Shown here: one piece after another, positions 1 to 6,532 of the stretch | Layout of the letters: each line of letters begins with the position of its first letter | Position numbering within the stretch: the stretch's first letter is position 1 | Assembly (NCBI GenBank): GCA_001717015.1 | Contig: MAGV01000021.1 | Span: 1-7,376 of the forward strand | Direction of reading: 5' to 3' | Length of the DNA stretch: 7,376 nt | From: Candidatus Methanosuratincola petrocarbonis (ex Vanwonterghem et al. 2016) | GTDB taxonomy: Archaea > Thermoproteota > Methanomethylicia > Methanomethylicales > Methanomethylicaceae | Position numbers and translations under genes: made by a program | Notes under the pieces: model-generated | Told to the model about the DNA's origin: nothing | Database searches by the model: none | Seen by the model: the letters and a program-made list of their open reading frames with translations, nothing else

Positions 1-562
1 CCTGCAGCGGATGCGCGAGCTGGCGGTGCAGGCGGCTAACGAGACCCTCTCCGTGGACGACCGGACAGCCATCCAGCAAGAGATCGATAGCCTGCTGGCC
101 GAGGTGGACCGCATCGCCACCACCACGGAGTTCAACACCAAGAAGCTGCTCAACGGCGAGCTGGCCACCACCGCCATTAACTTCCAGATCGGCGCCAATA
201 CCGGCCAGAGCGTGGCGGTAAACATCGCTACCGCCACTACTCTTGCCCTCACCATCAACGGCTTGAGCGTGGGGTCCCACACCCTGGCCAACCAGGCCAT
301 CGCCAGCATCGACGACGCCATCAAGGCCATATCCGAGAACCGTGCCAAGCTCGGGGCCATCCAGAACCGGCTGGAGCACACCATCTCCAACCTGGGCGTA
401 GCCTCCGAGAACCTGGCGGCATCCGAGTCCCGTATCCGCGACGCGGACATGGCGCAGGAGATGGTGGCCTTCACCAAGCTCCAGATCCTGCAGCAGGCGG
501 GCACGGCCATGCTGGCCCAGGCCAACCTGTCACCGCAATCTGTGCTGGCGCTGCTCAGGTAG
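1..562 (+). CDS. fliC: Flagellin, C-terminal part (5' end outside window)
   Basis: This is the filament subunit of the bacterial flagellum, exported by the flagellar type III system. The reading frame is already open at base 2 and starts inside the conserved D1 helix (LQRMRELAVQAAN). That motif normally sits about 85-90 residues from the flagellin N-terminus, so the whole protein should be near 270-280 residues. The internal ATG at base 11 is therefore not the start. The N-terminal D1 signature (FNTKKLLNG, about bases 131-157) is followed by only a short central stretch rich in Thr/Ser and Ala. The C-terminal D1/D0 helices come next, with SRIRDADMAQEM and a typical tail ending NLSPQSVLALLR. 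D2/D3 outer domains are essentially absent, as in many Clostridia and Bacillus Hag-like flagellins. The stop is TAG at 560-562. Glycosyltransferase genes follow directly, which suggests that this flagellin is glycosylated (inference). Whether the symbol should be fliC or hag depends on the organism. Confidence 0.97.
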   Translation, partial: LQRMRELAVQAANETLSVDDRTAIQQEIDSLLAEVDRIATTTEFNTKKLLNGELATTAINFQIGANTGQSVAVNIATATTLALTINGLSVGSHTLANQAIASIDDAIKAISENRAKLGAIQNRLEHTISNLGVASENLAASESRIRDADMAQEMVAFTKLQILQQAGTAMLAQANLSPQSVLALLR

Positions 563-582
563 AGAGACCGAGGTGCGCAGCA

Positions 583-618
583 GATATGGCCAGCCGGGTT
601 TTCCCGGCTGGCCATATC
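583..618 (+). terminator. Perfect 16-bp hairpin after flagellin; terminator or attenuator
   Basis: Bases 583-598 and 603-618 are exact reverse complements (16 bp, GC-rich at the loop end) separated by a TTTT loop. The hairpin begins 21 bases after the flagellin stop codon. No T-run follows it (the next bases are CCCTAAATCC), so it is not a canonical Rho-independent terminator. It may be a partial terminator, or a 3'-end stabiliser of the abundant flagellin mRNA that allows some read-through into the next gene, which has no clear promoter of its own. The structure is seen directly; its function is inferred. Confidence 0.65.
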
Positions 619-636
619 CCTAAATCCGCAGTCCCG

Positions 637-643
637 GGAGGGG
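637..643 (+). promoter_or_regulatory. Ribosome binding site deciding a GTG start at 649
   Basis: GGAGGGG lies five bases before the GTG at 649 (seven bases if GGAGG is taken as the core). The alternative in-frame ATG at 586 lies inside the 583-618 hairpin and has no Shine-Dalgarno sequence before it. The residues it would add (586-648) do not resemble a GT2 N-terminus, whereas the GTG start leads straight into the first beta strand (LVSIVILTYN). Confidence 0.75.
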
Positions 644-648
644 ATAGA

Positions 649-3600
649 GTGGTCAGGCAGGACCTGGTCAGCATTGTCATCCTGACGTACAACCAGATAG
701 ATTACACCAGGCTGTGCCTGGAAAGCCTGCGTTCGTGCACCACCTGGCCTCATGAGTTGATCGTCGTGGATAACGGGTCCACCGACGGAACGGTGGAGTA
801 TCTCCGTTCCCTGCCTGACGTGAAGTTGATCCTGAACGACGAGAACCTGGGTTTTGCCAGGGGCTGCAACCAGGGCATGGCCCTGGCCGAAGGGGAATTC
901 ATACTGCTCCTGAACAACGATACGGTATTGACCCCGGGCTGGCTGGATAACCTGGTGGAATGTGCCAGAAGCAGTCCGGATATCGGGATGGTGGGGCCCC
1001 GCTCCAATTATGTTTCGGGTGAGCAGTGGCTGGACACCAGCTATACCGGCCTGGAGGAGATGCAGGAGTTCGCCCGCGAGTTTAACCGGGGCGGTTCGGA
1101 CCTGTGGTTCGAAATTACCCGTCTGGTAGGTTTTTGCCTCCTCATCAAGCGTGAAGTGGTCGACAAGGTGGGGTACCTGGACGAGGGTTTCGGCCTGGGT
1201 TCTTACGAGGATGACGACTACAGCGTGAGGGTGCGGCGCGCCGGTTACCGCCTCATGGTGGCGGGCAATACCTTCGTGCATCATTTCGGGAACCAGACCT
1301 TCACCGGAAATAACATAAATATCTATGAAATCATGGATGAGAACCGTTCGAAGTTCATGAAGAAGTGGGGTGTGCAGCCACAGGAGCCGCCGGCCCAACC
1401 CATAAAGGCAGAAGAGCGGCTGTTGGCGGCGTACCTGTGGCGCATGTTGTTCTTGCGGGACAGGCTGGAACACGAAAGGCTCATGCTGCAGAGGGGGACT
1501 TTGACCGAGGTCTTTCACCGGGGTATTACTGCCTGCCTCGATGGCCGCTACGATGAGGCACTGCTTGCTTTTGAAAAGGCTAACCGGTCCTTACCCCGGG
1601 TTTACCCTCTTCAGTATAATCTGGGCTTGGCCAACTTGCAGGCGGGAAATATTCAGAGGGGGGTCGAATGGCTGGAAGACGCTCTATCGGGTACCACCGG
1701 CTCCGCGGAAGCATGGTCGGTGCTGGGGGATGCCTTTCTATGCCTTAAGAGGCTTGAGGAGGCACAAGGTTGCTTTGAGAGGGCATTGCAATGCAAGCCG
1801 GGCCTAAAGCCAGCCAGGCTAGGGCTGACCCTCACCCTTCAGGTGCGGCAGGGCCTCCGTGAGCTGCCGGAACTCGATGGCCTCGTGGATCTGGTAGCCT
1901 GCAAGAAACAGATGGCTATGGAGACGGGAGAAAAATTGAGCATCACCTACCTTCCGGTAATCACCAGGACTACCGGGGGAGCCAAGATCACCTTCGAGCA
2001 CATAAACCGGCTTACGGATCGCGGGCACCAGGTTAATGCCATTTCCTACTGCGAGCATCCACAGTGGTTCCCCCTGCAGGTGCAGGTCCGTGAGCTGTCG
2101 GTAAAAGACCATCTTTGGAAACAAGTGCCCCAAAGCGACATCGTGGTGGCCACCTTCTGGAACCAGATTCACGATATCCTGAAAACGGGAATGGTGCCTG
2201 TCTATCTTGTGCAGGGGGATGCTTACTTGTTCGAGAGGGATGGTCAGTACCGCAGCCAGGGCTATGAGCCTGATGTGCAGCGGGTGGTGGATGAGCTCTA
2301 TCAACTGCCGGTCAGCTTGATTTCCGTCTCCAGGCTGCTCCAGCGTCTGCTCAAGGACTCTTATGGAAGGAACAGTTATTTCGTGCCCAACGCCATTGAC
2401 CACCAGGTATTCTACCCCGAGGACCAGCGGAAGGCCGTAAAAAAGAGGATCCTGGTGGTAGGTTCCGGTAGCGAAAGTTTTAAAGGAATACGGGATGTAT
2501 TCCTGGCCCTTGATAGAGTGAGGGTTAGACATCAAGATTTAGAGGTCGTTTGGGTATCACCGGGCCCCCGGAATGATATCTTTTTCGATTGCACCTTTAT
2601 TCAAAACCCGGACCAGGAAAAGCTGGGACGCATTTATGCCAGTTGTGACCTGTTCGTGTCCGGTTCCCATTACGAATCCTTCTCCCTTCCTCCCCTGGAG
2701 GCGATGGCCTCGGGAGTCGCGGTGGTGACCACGGCCAACGAGGGGGTCAAGGAGTATGCCGTTCACGGACACAACTGCCTGATGGTCCCCATCAAGGATC
2801 CGGAGAAGATGGCCGAAGCCATCATCATGCTACTAGAGGATGACGGGTTACGGGCCAGGTTGATCGATAATGGCTTGCGGACGGCCAGGGAGTATAAGTG
2901 GGATAAGACCATGTCCTGCCTGGAGGAGGTTTACTGGAACCTGGCCATAGAGCCCCGTCCCCTATTCGTATACCAGTTGGAAGGTGATCAACCTGTGAGC
3001 TCTAACCGGACCAATTACTACCACTGGTCGAGACCGGAACTGGTAGATCTGGTACCCTTGTGGGCCACCCGCGTCCTGGACGTGGGTTGCGGCGCGGGGG
3101 TCATGGGCCAGGAGTTAAAGAAACGAGGAGTGCCCGAGGTTGTAGGGATAGAGATTAACCCCGCTATAGCCGAGGAGGCGCGTTCAAGGCTGGATCGGGT
3201 CCTGGTTGGGGATGTAGAAGCGATGGAACTCCCGTTCCCTGAGCATTACTTTGACGCCATAGTTTACGGTGACGTGCTGGAGCACCTGCATGATCCCTGG
3301 ACGCTGCTGTCCAGGCACAAGCGCCATCTGGCTGAGGGTGGTTGCATAATCTGCAGCATCCCCAATGCGGGGCATATGTCGGTGGTGAAGAACCTTTTGG
3401 CGGGCAAGTGGGAGTATCAGCCTGCAGGGATCATGGACCGCACCCACCTGCGATTCTTTACCCTGGCCGAAATGAGAACGATGCTGGAAAACGCGGGCTT
3501 TTCCGTGAACCAGGTCAAGAGGGTGGAGGAGCCTCTGGATAAGGAGGAAGAGATCTTGCTCCAGAAGTTAAAGGCTACCGGGGCGGCTACGGAGGAGTTT

Positions 3601-5715
3601 ATTCAGGGAGCCCCGGTCGTTCAATATTTGCTGGTAGCAGCCCCCCTGGAACAGGACCATGTTACCCACCAGGATTCATCGGTCCAGCCCTCTAGCTACG
3701 AGTCACGTCCCACCCTGAGCCTGTGCATGATCGTCGAGAACGAGGAAGAGTATCTTCCCCGCTGCCTGGCGAGCGTGCAGGGGGTGGTGGACGAGATCAT
3801 CGTGGTGGACACGGGTTCAACCGACCGCACGGTGGAGATCGCCAGGGGCTTTGGGGCCAGGGTTTACCACCACCCCTGGGGGGGCGATTTCAGCGAGGCC
3901 AGGAACGTATCCCTGGAGCATGCTACGGGGGACTGGATCCTCTTCCTGGACGCGGACGAGGAGCTGGTGGAGGAGGACCGGGAAAAGTTACGGGAGTTAC
4001 TGAACGACCGGGTGAACGAAGGTTTCTACCTTAACGAGATCAACTTCGTGGGGGATCAGCCTGGCCTGGAGGCGGTCCTTAACCTGGCCTTCCGCCTGTT
4101 CCGCAACCGCAAGGAGTACCGGTTCACCGGGGCCATCCACGAGCAGATCGTGGCCTGTGTTCAGCGGCACAATCCCAACATCGGATTCAGTTCGGTGAGG
4201 GTCAACCATTACGGGTACCTGAACCGGCCTTCGGTGGAGAAAAACAAGGTCAGCCGCAACCTGGAGATCCTCCTCCAGGAGGTGGAGAGGAACCCGCGGG
4301 ATAACTTTACCCGCTTCAACCTGGGCGTGGAGTACATGCGGCTGGAGTTGTACGACAAGGCCCTGGAGCAGTATCAGAAGGCCTTCCACAAGCTGCCCTC
4401 GCTGGAGGTAGCCTACGCCTCGATCTTGCTCAGGAACATCGCCCTGTGCTTGAAGGAACTCAAGCGGTACAAGGAAGCCCTGAAGGTGCTGGCCGATGCC
4501 GTCCAGGCCTATCCGGACTACACTGACCTGGTGTTCCTGAAAGGCCTGGTCTACCTGGAAATGAAGAGGTACCGCGAGGCTGCGGATACCTTCCAGGAGT
4601 GCCTCCGCCGGGGTGAATCGGGCCAATGTTACATAACCCAGCAGGGGGTGGGAGGGTACAAGGCCTGGCTGGCCCTCGGGGATACCTACCTGCAGCTTGG
4701 GGACGAGCGGGAGGCGGTGAAGGCCTATACCAGGGCCCTGATGGCCAATGCCAGGTTCCCGGTGCCGGTTCACCGCCTGGCCTCACTCCTGCTGCCCCGG
4801 GAGGAGGTGGAGGAGGTCAAGGCCTTCTTCGCCCGCCACCTCGACCTGGAGGCGAGGGACGTCTTGTTGCACCTGGCCCAGGCCTTTGCCCGGGAGAGAA
4901 GGTACGAGGATGCCCTGGCCTACCTGGATGCGGCTATAGCCCGGGAGGGCAAACCGGCTAACCTGGCCTTTACCAGGGGGGAATACCTGCTTAACCTGAA
5001 GCGATACCGCGAGGCGGTGGAGGAGTTCGAGGAGGTTCCCCGGGATAGCCAGTACTTCTACCCGGCATTGCTGGATAAGGCGTTCTGTCACCTGCTGGAG
5101 GGCGAGTATGCCCGGGCTTCCCGTGATCTGGGGGTGGTAGCGGACAGTCCTCTCTACTACGTCCACAGCATCACCTATCAATATCTCCTGCGACTGCTCG
5201 CCGGGGAAAGGCCGCAGAAGGTGGTGTTTGCCCAGAAGGAGGATGGGGAAAAGTTTGCTGCCCTGGCCTGGGATGCCCTGGGGAAAATGCTGGGGCTTCA
5301 GGAGTTTGAGTCCTTCGAAAAGGTTTTGCCCATACTCGATGACCTCGAGGACCCGGCAAAGTTGCTTAAGCTGGGGAAGTTATATTACCGCCAGGGTTAC
5401 CTGGACTCCGCCGCGGAAGAGCTGCTCCGGGCGGTACAAGAGGGTGTGTTCGATAGCGAGGCTTTCGCCATCCTGGGCGAGGCCTGCCGGGAGAGGGACC
5501 TCCTGGAGGACGCGGAAGTCTTTTTCAGCCAGGCCATGGCCCTTGATCCCGAACAGGTCAACCACTACACCGCCCTGACCAGTGTCCTGGCCAGGCAGAG
5601 GAAATACGATCGGGCCAAAGAGGTGGTGAAGCTGGGCATCAGGAAATTCCCCAACTCGGAGCTCCTCAAAGCCTCCCTCCAGACGCTGGAGATGCCGACG
5701 GGGCTCTCGGGTTAA
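649..5715 (+). CDS. Multi-domain glycosyltransferase / methyltransferase with TPR arrays (GT2-TPR-GT4-MTase-GT2-TPR)
   Basis: Predicted cytoplasmic protein of 1688 residues, with no signal peptide or membrane segment seen. Residues below count from the GTG start. GT2 domain, about 6-240: VVDNGSTDGT at 39-48, NND at 89-91, ED pair at 187-188, HH at 211-212; this resembles rhamnosyltransferase-like GT2 enzymes. First TPR block, about 283-400. GT4 domain, about 430-770, with the E-x7-E signature (E676 and E684 in ESFSLPPLEAMASG). Class I SAM methyltransferase, about 786-1000: DVGCGAG at 811-817, acidic E835 after strand 2, GDVLEH around 874-879. Second GT2, about 1023-1215: VVDTGSTD from 1052, DAD at 1101-1103, GAIHEQ near 1164; this is the subfamily often fused to TPRs. 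TPR array, about 1218-1688, with roughly ten repeats. Likely role, inferred from the adjacent flagellin gene: assembly of an O-methylated flagellin glycan. The sugars and linkages cannot be read from sequence. Expression probably comes from flagellin read-through. Confidence 0.93.
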   Translation: MVRQDLVSIVILTYNQIDYTRLCLESLRSCTTWPHELIVVDNGSTDGTVEYLRSLPDVKLILNDENLGFARGCNQGMALAEGEFILLLNNDTVLTPGWLDNLVECARSSPDIGMVGPRSNYVSGEQWLDTSYTGLEEMQEFAREFNRGGSDLWFEITRLVGFCLLIKREVVDKVGYLDEGFGLGSYEDDDYSVRVRRAGYRLMVAGNTFVHHFGNQTFTGNNINIYEIMDENRSKFMKKWGVQPQEPPAQPIKAEERLLAAYLWRMLFLRDRLEHERLMLQRGTLTEVFHRGITACLDGRYDEALLAFEKANRSLPRVYPLQYNLGLANLQAGNIQRGVEWLEDALSGTTGSAEAWSVLGDAFLCLKRLEEAQGCFERALQCKPGLKPARLGLTLTLQVRQGLRELPELDGLVDLVACKKQMAMETGEKLSITYLPVITRTTGGAKITFEHINRLTDRGHQVNAISYCEHPQWFPLQVQVRELSVKDHLWKQVPQSDIVVATFWNQIHDILKTGMVPVYLVQGDAYLFERDGQYRSQGYEPDVQRVVDELYQLPVSLISVSRLLQRLLKDSYGRNSYFVPNAIDHQVFYPEDQRKAVKKRILVVGSGSESFKGIRDVFLALDRVRVRHQDLEVVWVSPGPRNDIFFDCTFIQNPDQEKLGRIYASCDLFVSGSHYESFSLPPLEAMASGVAVVTTANEGVKEYAVHGHNCLMVPIKDPEKMAEAIIMLLEDDGLRARLIDNGLRTAREYKWDKTMSCLEEVYWNLAIEPRPLFVYQLEGDQPVSSNRTNYYHWSRPELVDLVPLWATRVLDVGCGAGVMGQELKKRGVPEVVGIEINPAIAEEARSRLDRVLVGDVEAMELPFPEHYFDAIVYGDVLEHLHDPWTLLSRHKRHLAEGGCIICSIPNAGHMSVVKNLLAGKWEYQPAGIMDRTHLRFFTLAEMRTMLENAGFSVNQVKRVEEPLDKEEEILLQKLKATGAATEEFIQGAPVVQYLLVAAPLEQDHVTHQDSSVQPSSYESRPTLSLCMIVENEEEYLPRCLASVQGVVDEIIVVDTGSTDRTVEIARGFGARVYHHPWGGDFSEARNVSLEHATGDWILFLDADEELVEEDREKLRELLNDRVNEGFYLNEINFVGDQPGLEAVLNLAFRLFRNRKEYRFTGAIHEQIVACVQRHNPNIGFSSVRVNHYGYLNRPSVEKNKVSRNLEILLQEVERNPRDNFTRFNLGVEYMRLELYDKALEQYQKAFHKLPSLEVAYASILLRNIALCLKELKRYKEALKVLADAVQAYPDYTDLVFLKGLVYLEMKRYREAADTFQECLRRGESGQCYITQQGVGGYKAWLALGDTYLQLGDEREAVKAYTRALMANARFPVPVHRLASLLLPREEVEEVKAFFARHLDLEARDVLLHLAQAFARERRYEDALAYLDAAIAREGKPANLAFTRGEYLLNLKRYREAVEEFEEVPRDSQYFYPALLDKAFCHLLEGEYARASRDLGVVADSPLYYVHSITYQYLLRLLAGERPQKVVFAQKEDGEKFAALAWDALGKMLGLQEFESFEKVLPILDDLEDPAKLLKLGKLYYRQGYLDSAAEELLRAVQEGVFDSEAFAILGEACRERDLLEDAEVFFSQAMALDPEQVNHYTALTSVLARQRKYDRAKEVVKLGIRKFPNSELLKASLQTLEMPTGLSG
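3724..3766 (+). repeat. GT2-module DNA repeat, copy 1
   Basis: This 43-base stretch matches bases 7334-7376 at 41 of 43 positions by direct comparison. It encodes CMIVENEEEYLPRC, the start of the second GT2 domain of the large protein. Both copies use the same less common codons (TAT CTT CCC), which favours a duplication or gene conversion over protein-level convergence. The second copy is cut by the window end, so the true repeat length is unknown. Confidence 0.8.
4300..5700 (+). repeat. C-terminal TPR array inside the large glycosyltransferase
   Basis: About ten degenerate 34-residue helix-turn-helix repeats make up the last 470 residues. Recurring repeat cores include LYDKALEQYQKAF, LKRYKEAL (near 4459), MKRYREAA (near 4561), LKRYREAV (near 4996), RRYEDALAYLDAAI and RKYDRAKEVV. 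Several repeats share short DNA words such as TACCGCGAGGC (near 4569 and 5005). TPRs mediate protein-protein contacts, so this array may bind flagellin, a flagellar chaperone or another transferase (inference). Confidence 0.85.
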
Positions 5716-5764
5716 ACGGCGTGACCAGTACTCGGGGGTGGGGGCCCTGATCGGGGCATATGAC

Positions 5765-5792
5765 TAACGGTAAGCGGCGATCCAGCCGATAA
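5765..5792 (+). promoter_or_regulatory. Candidate sigma-28 (FliA/SigD) flagellar promoter
   Basis: The element reads TAAC (5765-5768), 16 bases, GCCGATAA (5785-5792). The family consensus is TAAA-N15-GCCGATAA in enterics, with a closely similar form ending CCGATAT in Bacillus. The -10 element therefore matches at 8 of 8 positions and the -35 core at 3 of 4, with a spacer one base long. It lies in the 121-base gap between two + strand genes, 44 bases before the ATG at 5837. Transcription would start near 5799. It would drive the GT2 gene at 5837 and the gene at 6533. Confidence 0.6.
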
Positions 5793-5816
5793 CAGTATTG
5801 AAGAGAGCCTGCAATT

Positions 5817-5823
5817 AGGAGGG
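5817..5823 (+). promoter_or_regulatory. Ribosome binding site with long spacing before ATG 5837
   Basis: AGGAGGG is a strong Shine-Dalgarno sequence, but it ends 13 bases before the ATG at 5837, which is longer than usual. An in-frame TAG at 5816-5818 overlaps this site, and no ATG, GTG or TTG occurs in frame between it and 5837. The start cannot lie further upstream. The next in-frame ATG (5855) would remove the first beta strand of the enzyme. Confidence 0.7.
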
Positions 5824-5836
5824 AGTTCTTGTTCCT

Positions 5837-6517
5837 ATGTACATCACGGGGGCGATGCTGGTTCGCAATGAGGCTGACCGATACCTCAGGGCCTCTCTCG
5901 AATCGATTGCCTGGTGCGACCGAATAGTTATTCTTGATGATGCCAGCACCGACAGCACCCCTGAGATTTGCCGCTCCTATGCCGATGTCTACGTGCGAGT
6001 ACCTGAGCCTTTATTCACTAAAAACGAGTTGTTGCTCAGGAAGCGCCTGTGGTCTCTGGCTACCCAGAAGGGTGGATGGGTGCTCATCGTCGACGCTGAC
6101 GAGCTACTGGAACCGAAGTGTGCCAGGGCGATACGCCCTCTTCTGCAAGGATCTCCCCTCGTCAAGTGGGTGAGTTTCAGGCTCTTCGACATGTGGTCCC
6201 TTACTCATTACAGGGAGGACAATTATTGGAATGCGCATACCAAGCACTGGCCAATGATGTTCCTTTATGACCCGTCTAAAACCTATGTATGGCGTGAACA
6301 GCCCGTTCACTGTGGGCGTTACCCCTTGAACGCCATCGAAGGAGTGGGTTTCACTACCAACCTGAGGATAAAGCACATGGGATGGGCCAGGCCGGAGGAC
6401 AGACGGGCCAAATACGAAAGGTATAAGGCGCACGACCCGGAATGGCGGTATGGTAGAAGAGAGCAGTATGAGAGCATCCTGGACGAAGCTCCAAACCTGG
6501 TAGAGTATATAGACTGA
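5837..6517 (+). CDS. Stand-alone GT2 family glycosyltransferase
   Basis: Predicted cytoplasmic enzyme of 226 residues with a GT-A fold that transfers a sugar from a nucleotide-sugar donor. It opens directly with the first beta strand (ITGAMLVRNEADRYL). Visible motifs are ILDDASTDST at 32-41, where the Asp pair D34-D35 would contact the nucleotide, and the metal-binding DAD at 86-88 in VLIVDADELLEP. Downstream are EQPVHCG near 154-160 and a late His in IKHMGWA (H180), as expected at the end of a GT-A catalytic domain. It resembles the second GT2 domain of the preceding 1688-residue protein in type but lacks any TPR extension, so it is a minimal catalytic unit. It follows a candidate sigma-28 promoter and its TGA stop directly abuts an ATG at 6518, so it is probably co-transcribed with the next gene. 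It may add one sugar, perhaps the first or last, to the flagellin glycan; donor and acceptor are unknown. Confidence 0.9.
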   Translation: MYITGAMLVRNEADRYLRASLESIAWCDRIVILDDASTDSTPEICRSYADVYVRVPEPLFTKNELLLRKRLWSLATQKGGWVLIVDADELLEPKCARAIRPLLQGSPLVKWVSFRLFDMWSLTHYREDNYWNAHTKHWPMMFLYDPSKTYVWREQPVHCGRYPLNAIEGVGFTTNLRIKHMGWARPEDRRAKYERYKAHDPEWRYGRREQYESILDEAPNLVEYID

Positions 6518-6519
6518 AT

Positions 6520-6525
6520 GGGGGG
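6520..6525 (+). promoter_or_regulatory. Probable ribosome binding site for GTG start at 6533
   Basis: A run of six G (6520-6525) sits seven bases before the GTG at 6533, the usual spacing for a Shine-Dalgarno sequence. The alternative in-frame ATG at 6518 directly follows the previous stop codon and has only AT-rich coding sequence before it. The G-run is not a perfect match to GGAGG, so the choice is moderately supported. Confidence 0.5.
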
Positions 6526-6532
6526 ACCAAAG

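Noticed and set aside
621..647. TAAA-N15-GGGGATAG as a sigma-28 promoter for the large gene
   Set aside because: The -10 part matches GCCGATAA at only five of eight positions, overlaps the ribosome binding site, and would start transcription after the GTG start codon.
586..648. In-frame N-terminal extension of the large protein starting at ATG 586
   Set aside because: The ATG lies within the hairpin stem, has no ribosome binding site, and adds residues unlike a GT2 N-terminus. GTG 649 has a strong, well-spaced site.
913..921. NND in place of DxD in the first GT2 domain as a sign of an inactive enzyme
   Set aside because: Variants such as NND and NPD are common in active rhamnosyltransferase-like GT2 enzymes, and the other motifs are intact.
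1819..2535. 238-residue open frame on the minus strand
   Set aside because: It lies wholly opposite the GT4 domain with clear motifs, shows no recognisable family, and has no convincing start signals. It is a shadow of codon bias.
3997..4773. 258-residue open frame on the minus strand
   Set aside because: It lies opposite the second GT2/TPR region. Its composition (rich in Val, Leu, Gln, Gly and His) is that expected from the complement of Glu/Leu-rich TPR codons.
5716..5764. Terminator after the large gene
   Set aside because: Only 4-bp stems (for example GCCC/GGGC around 5748-5758) can be formed and no T-run follows, so read-through into the next gene is possible and no terminator is called.
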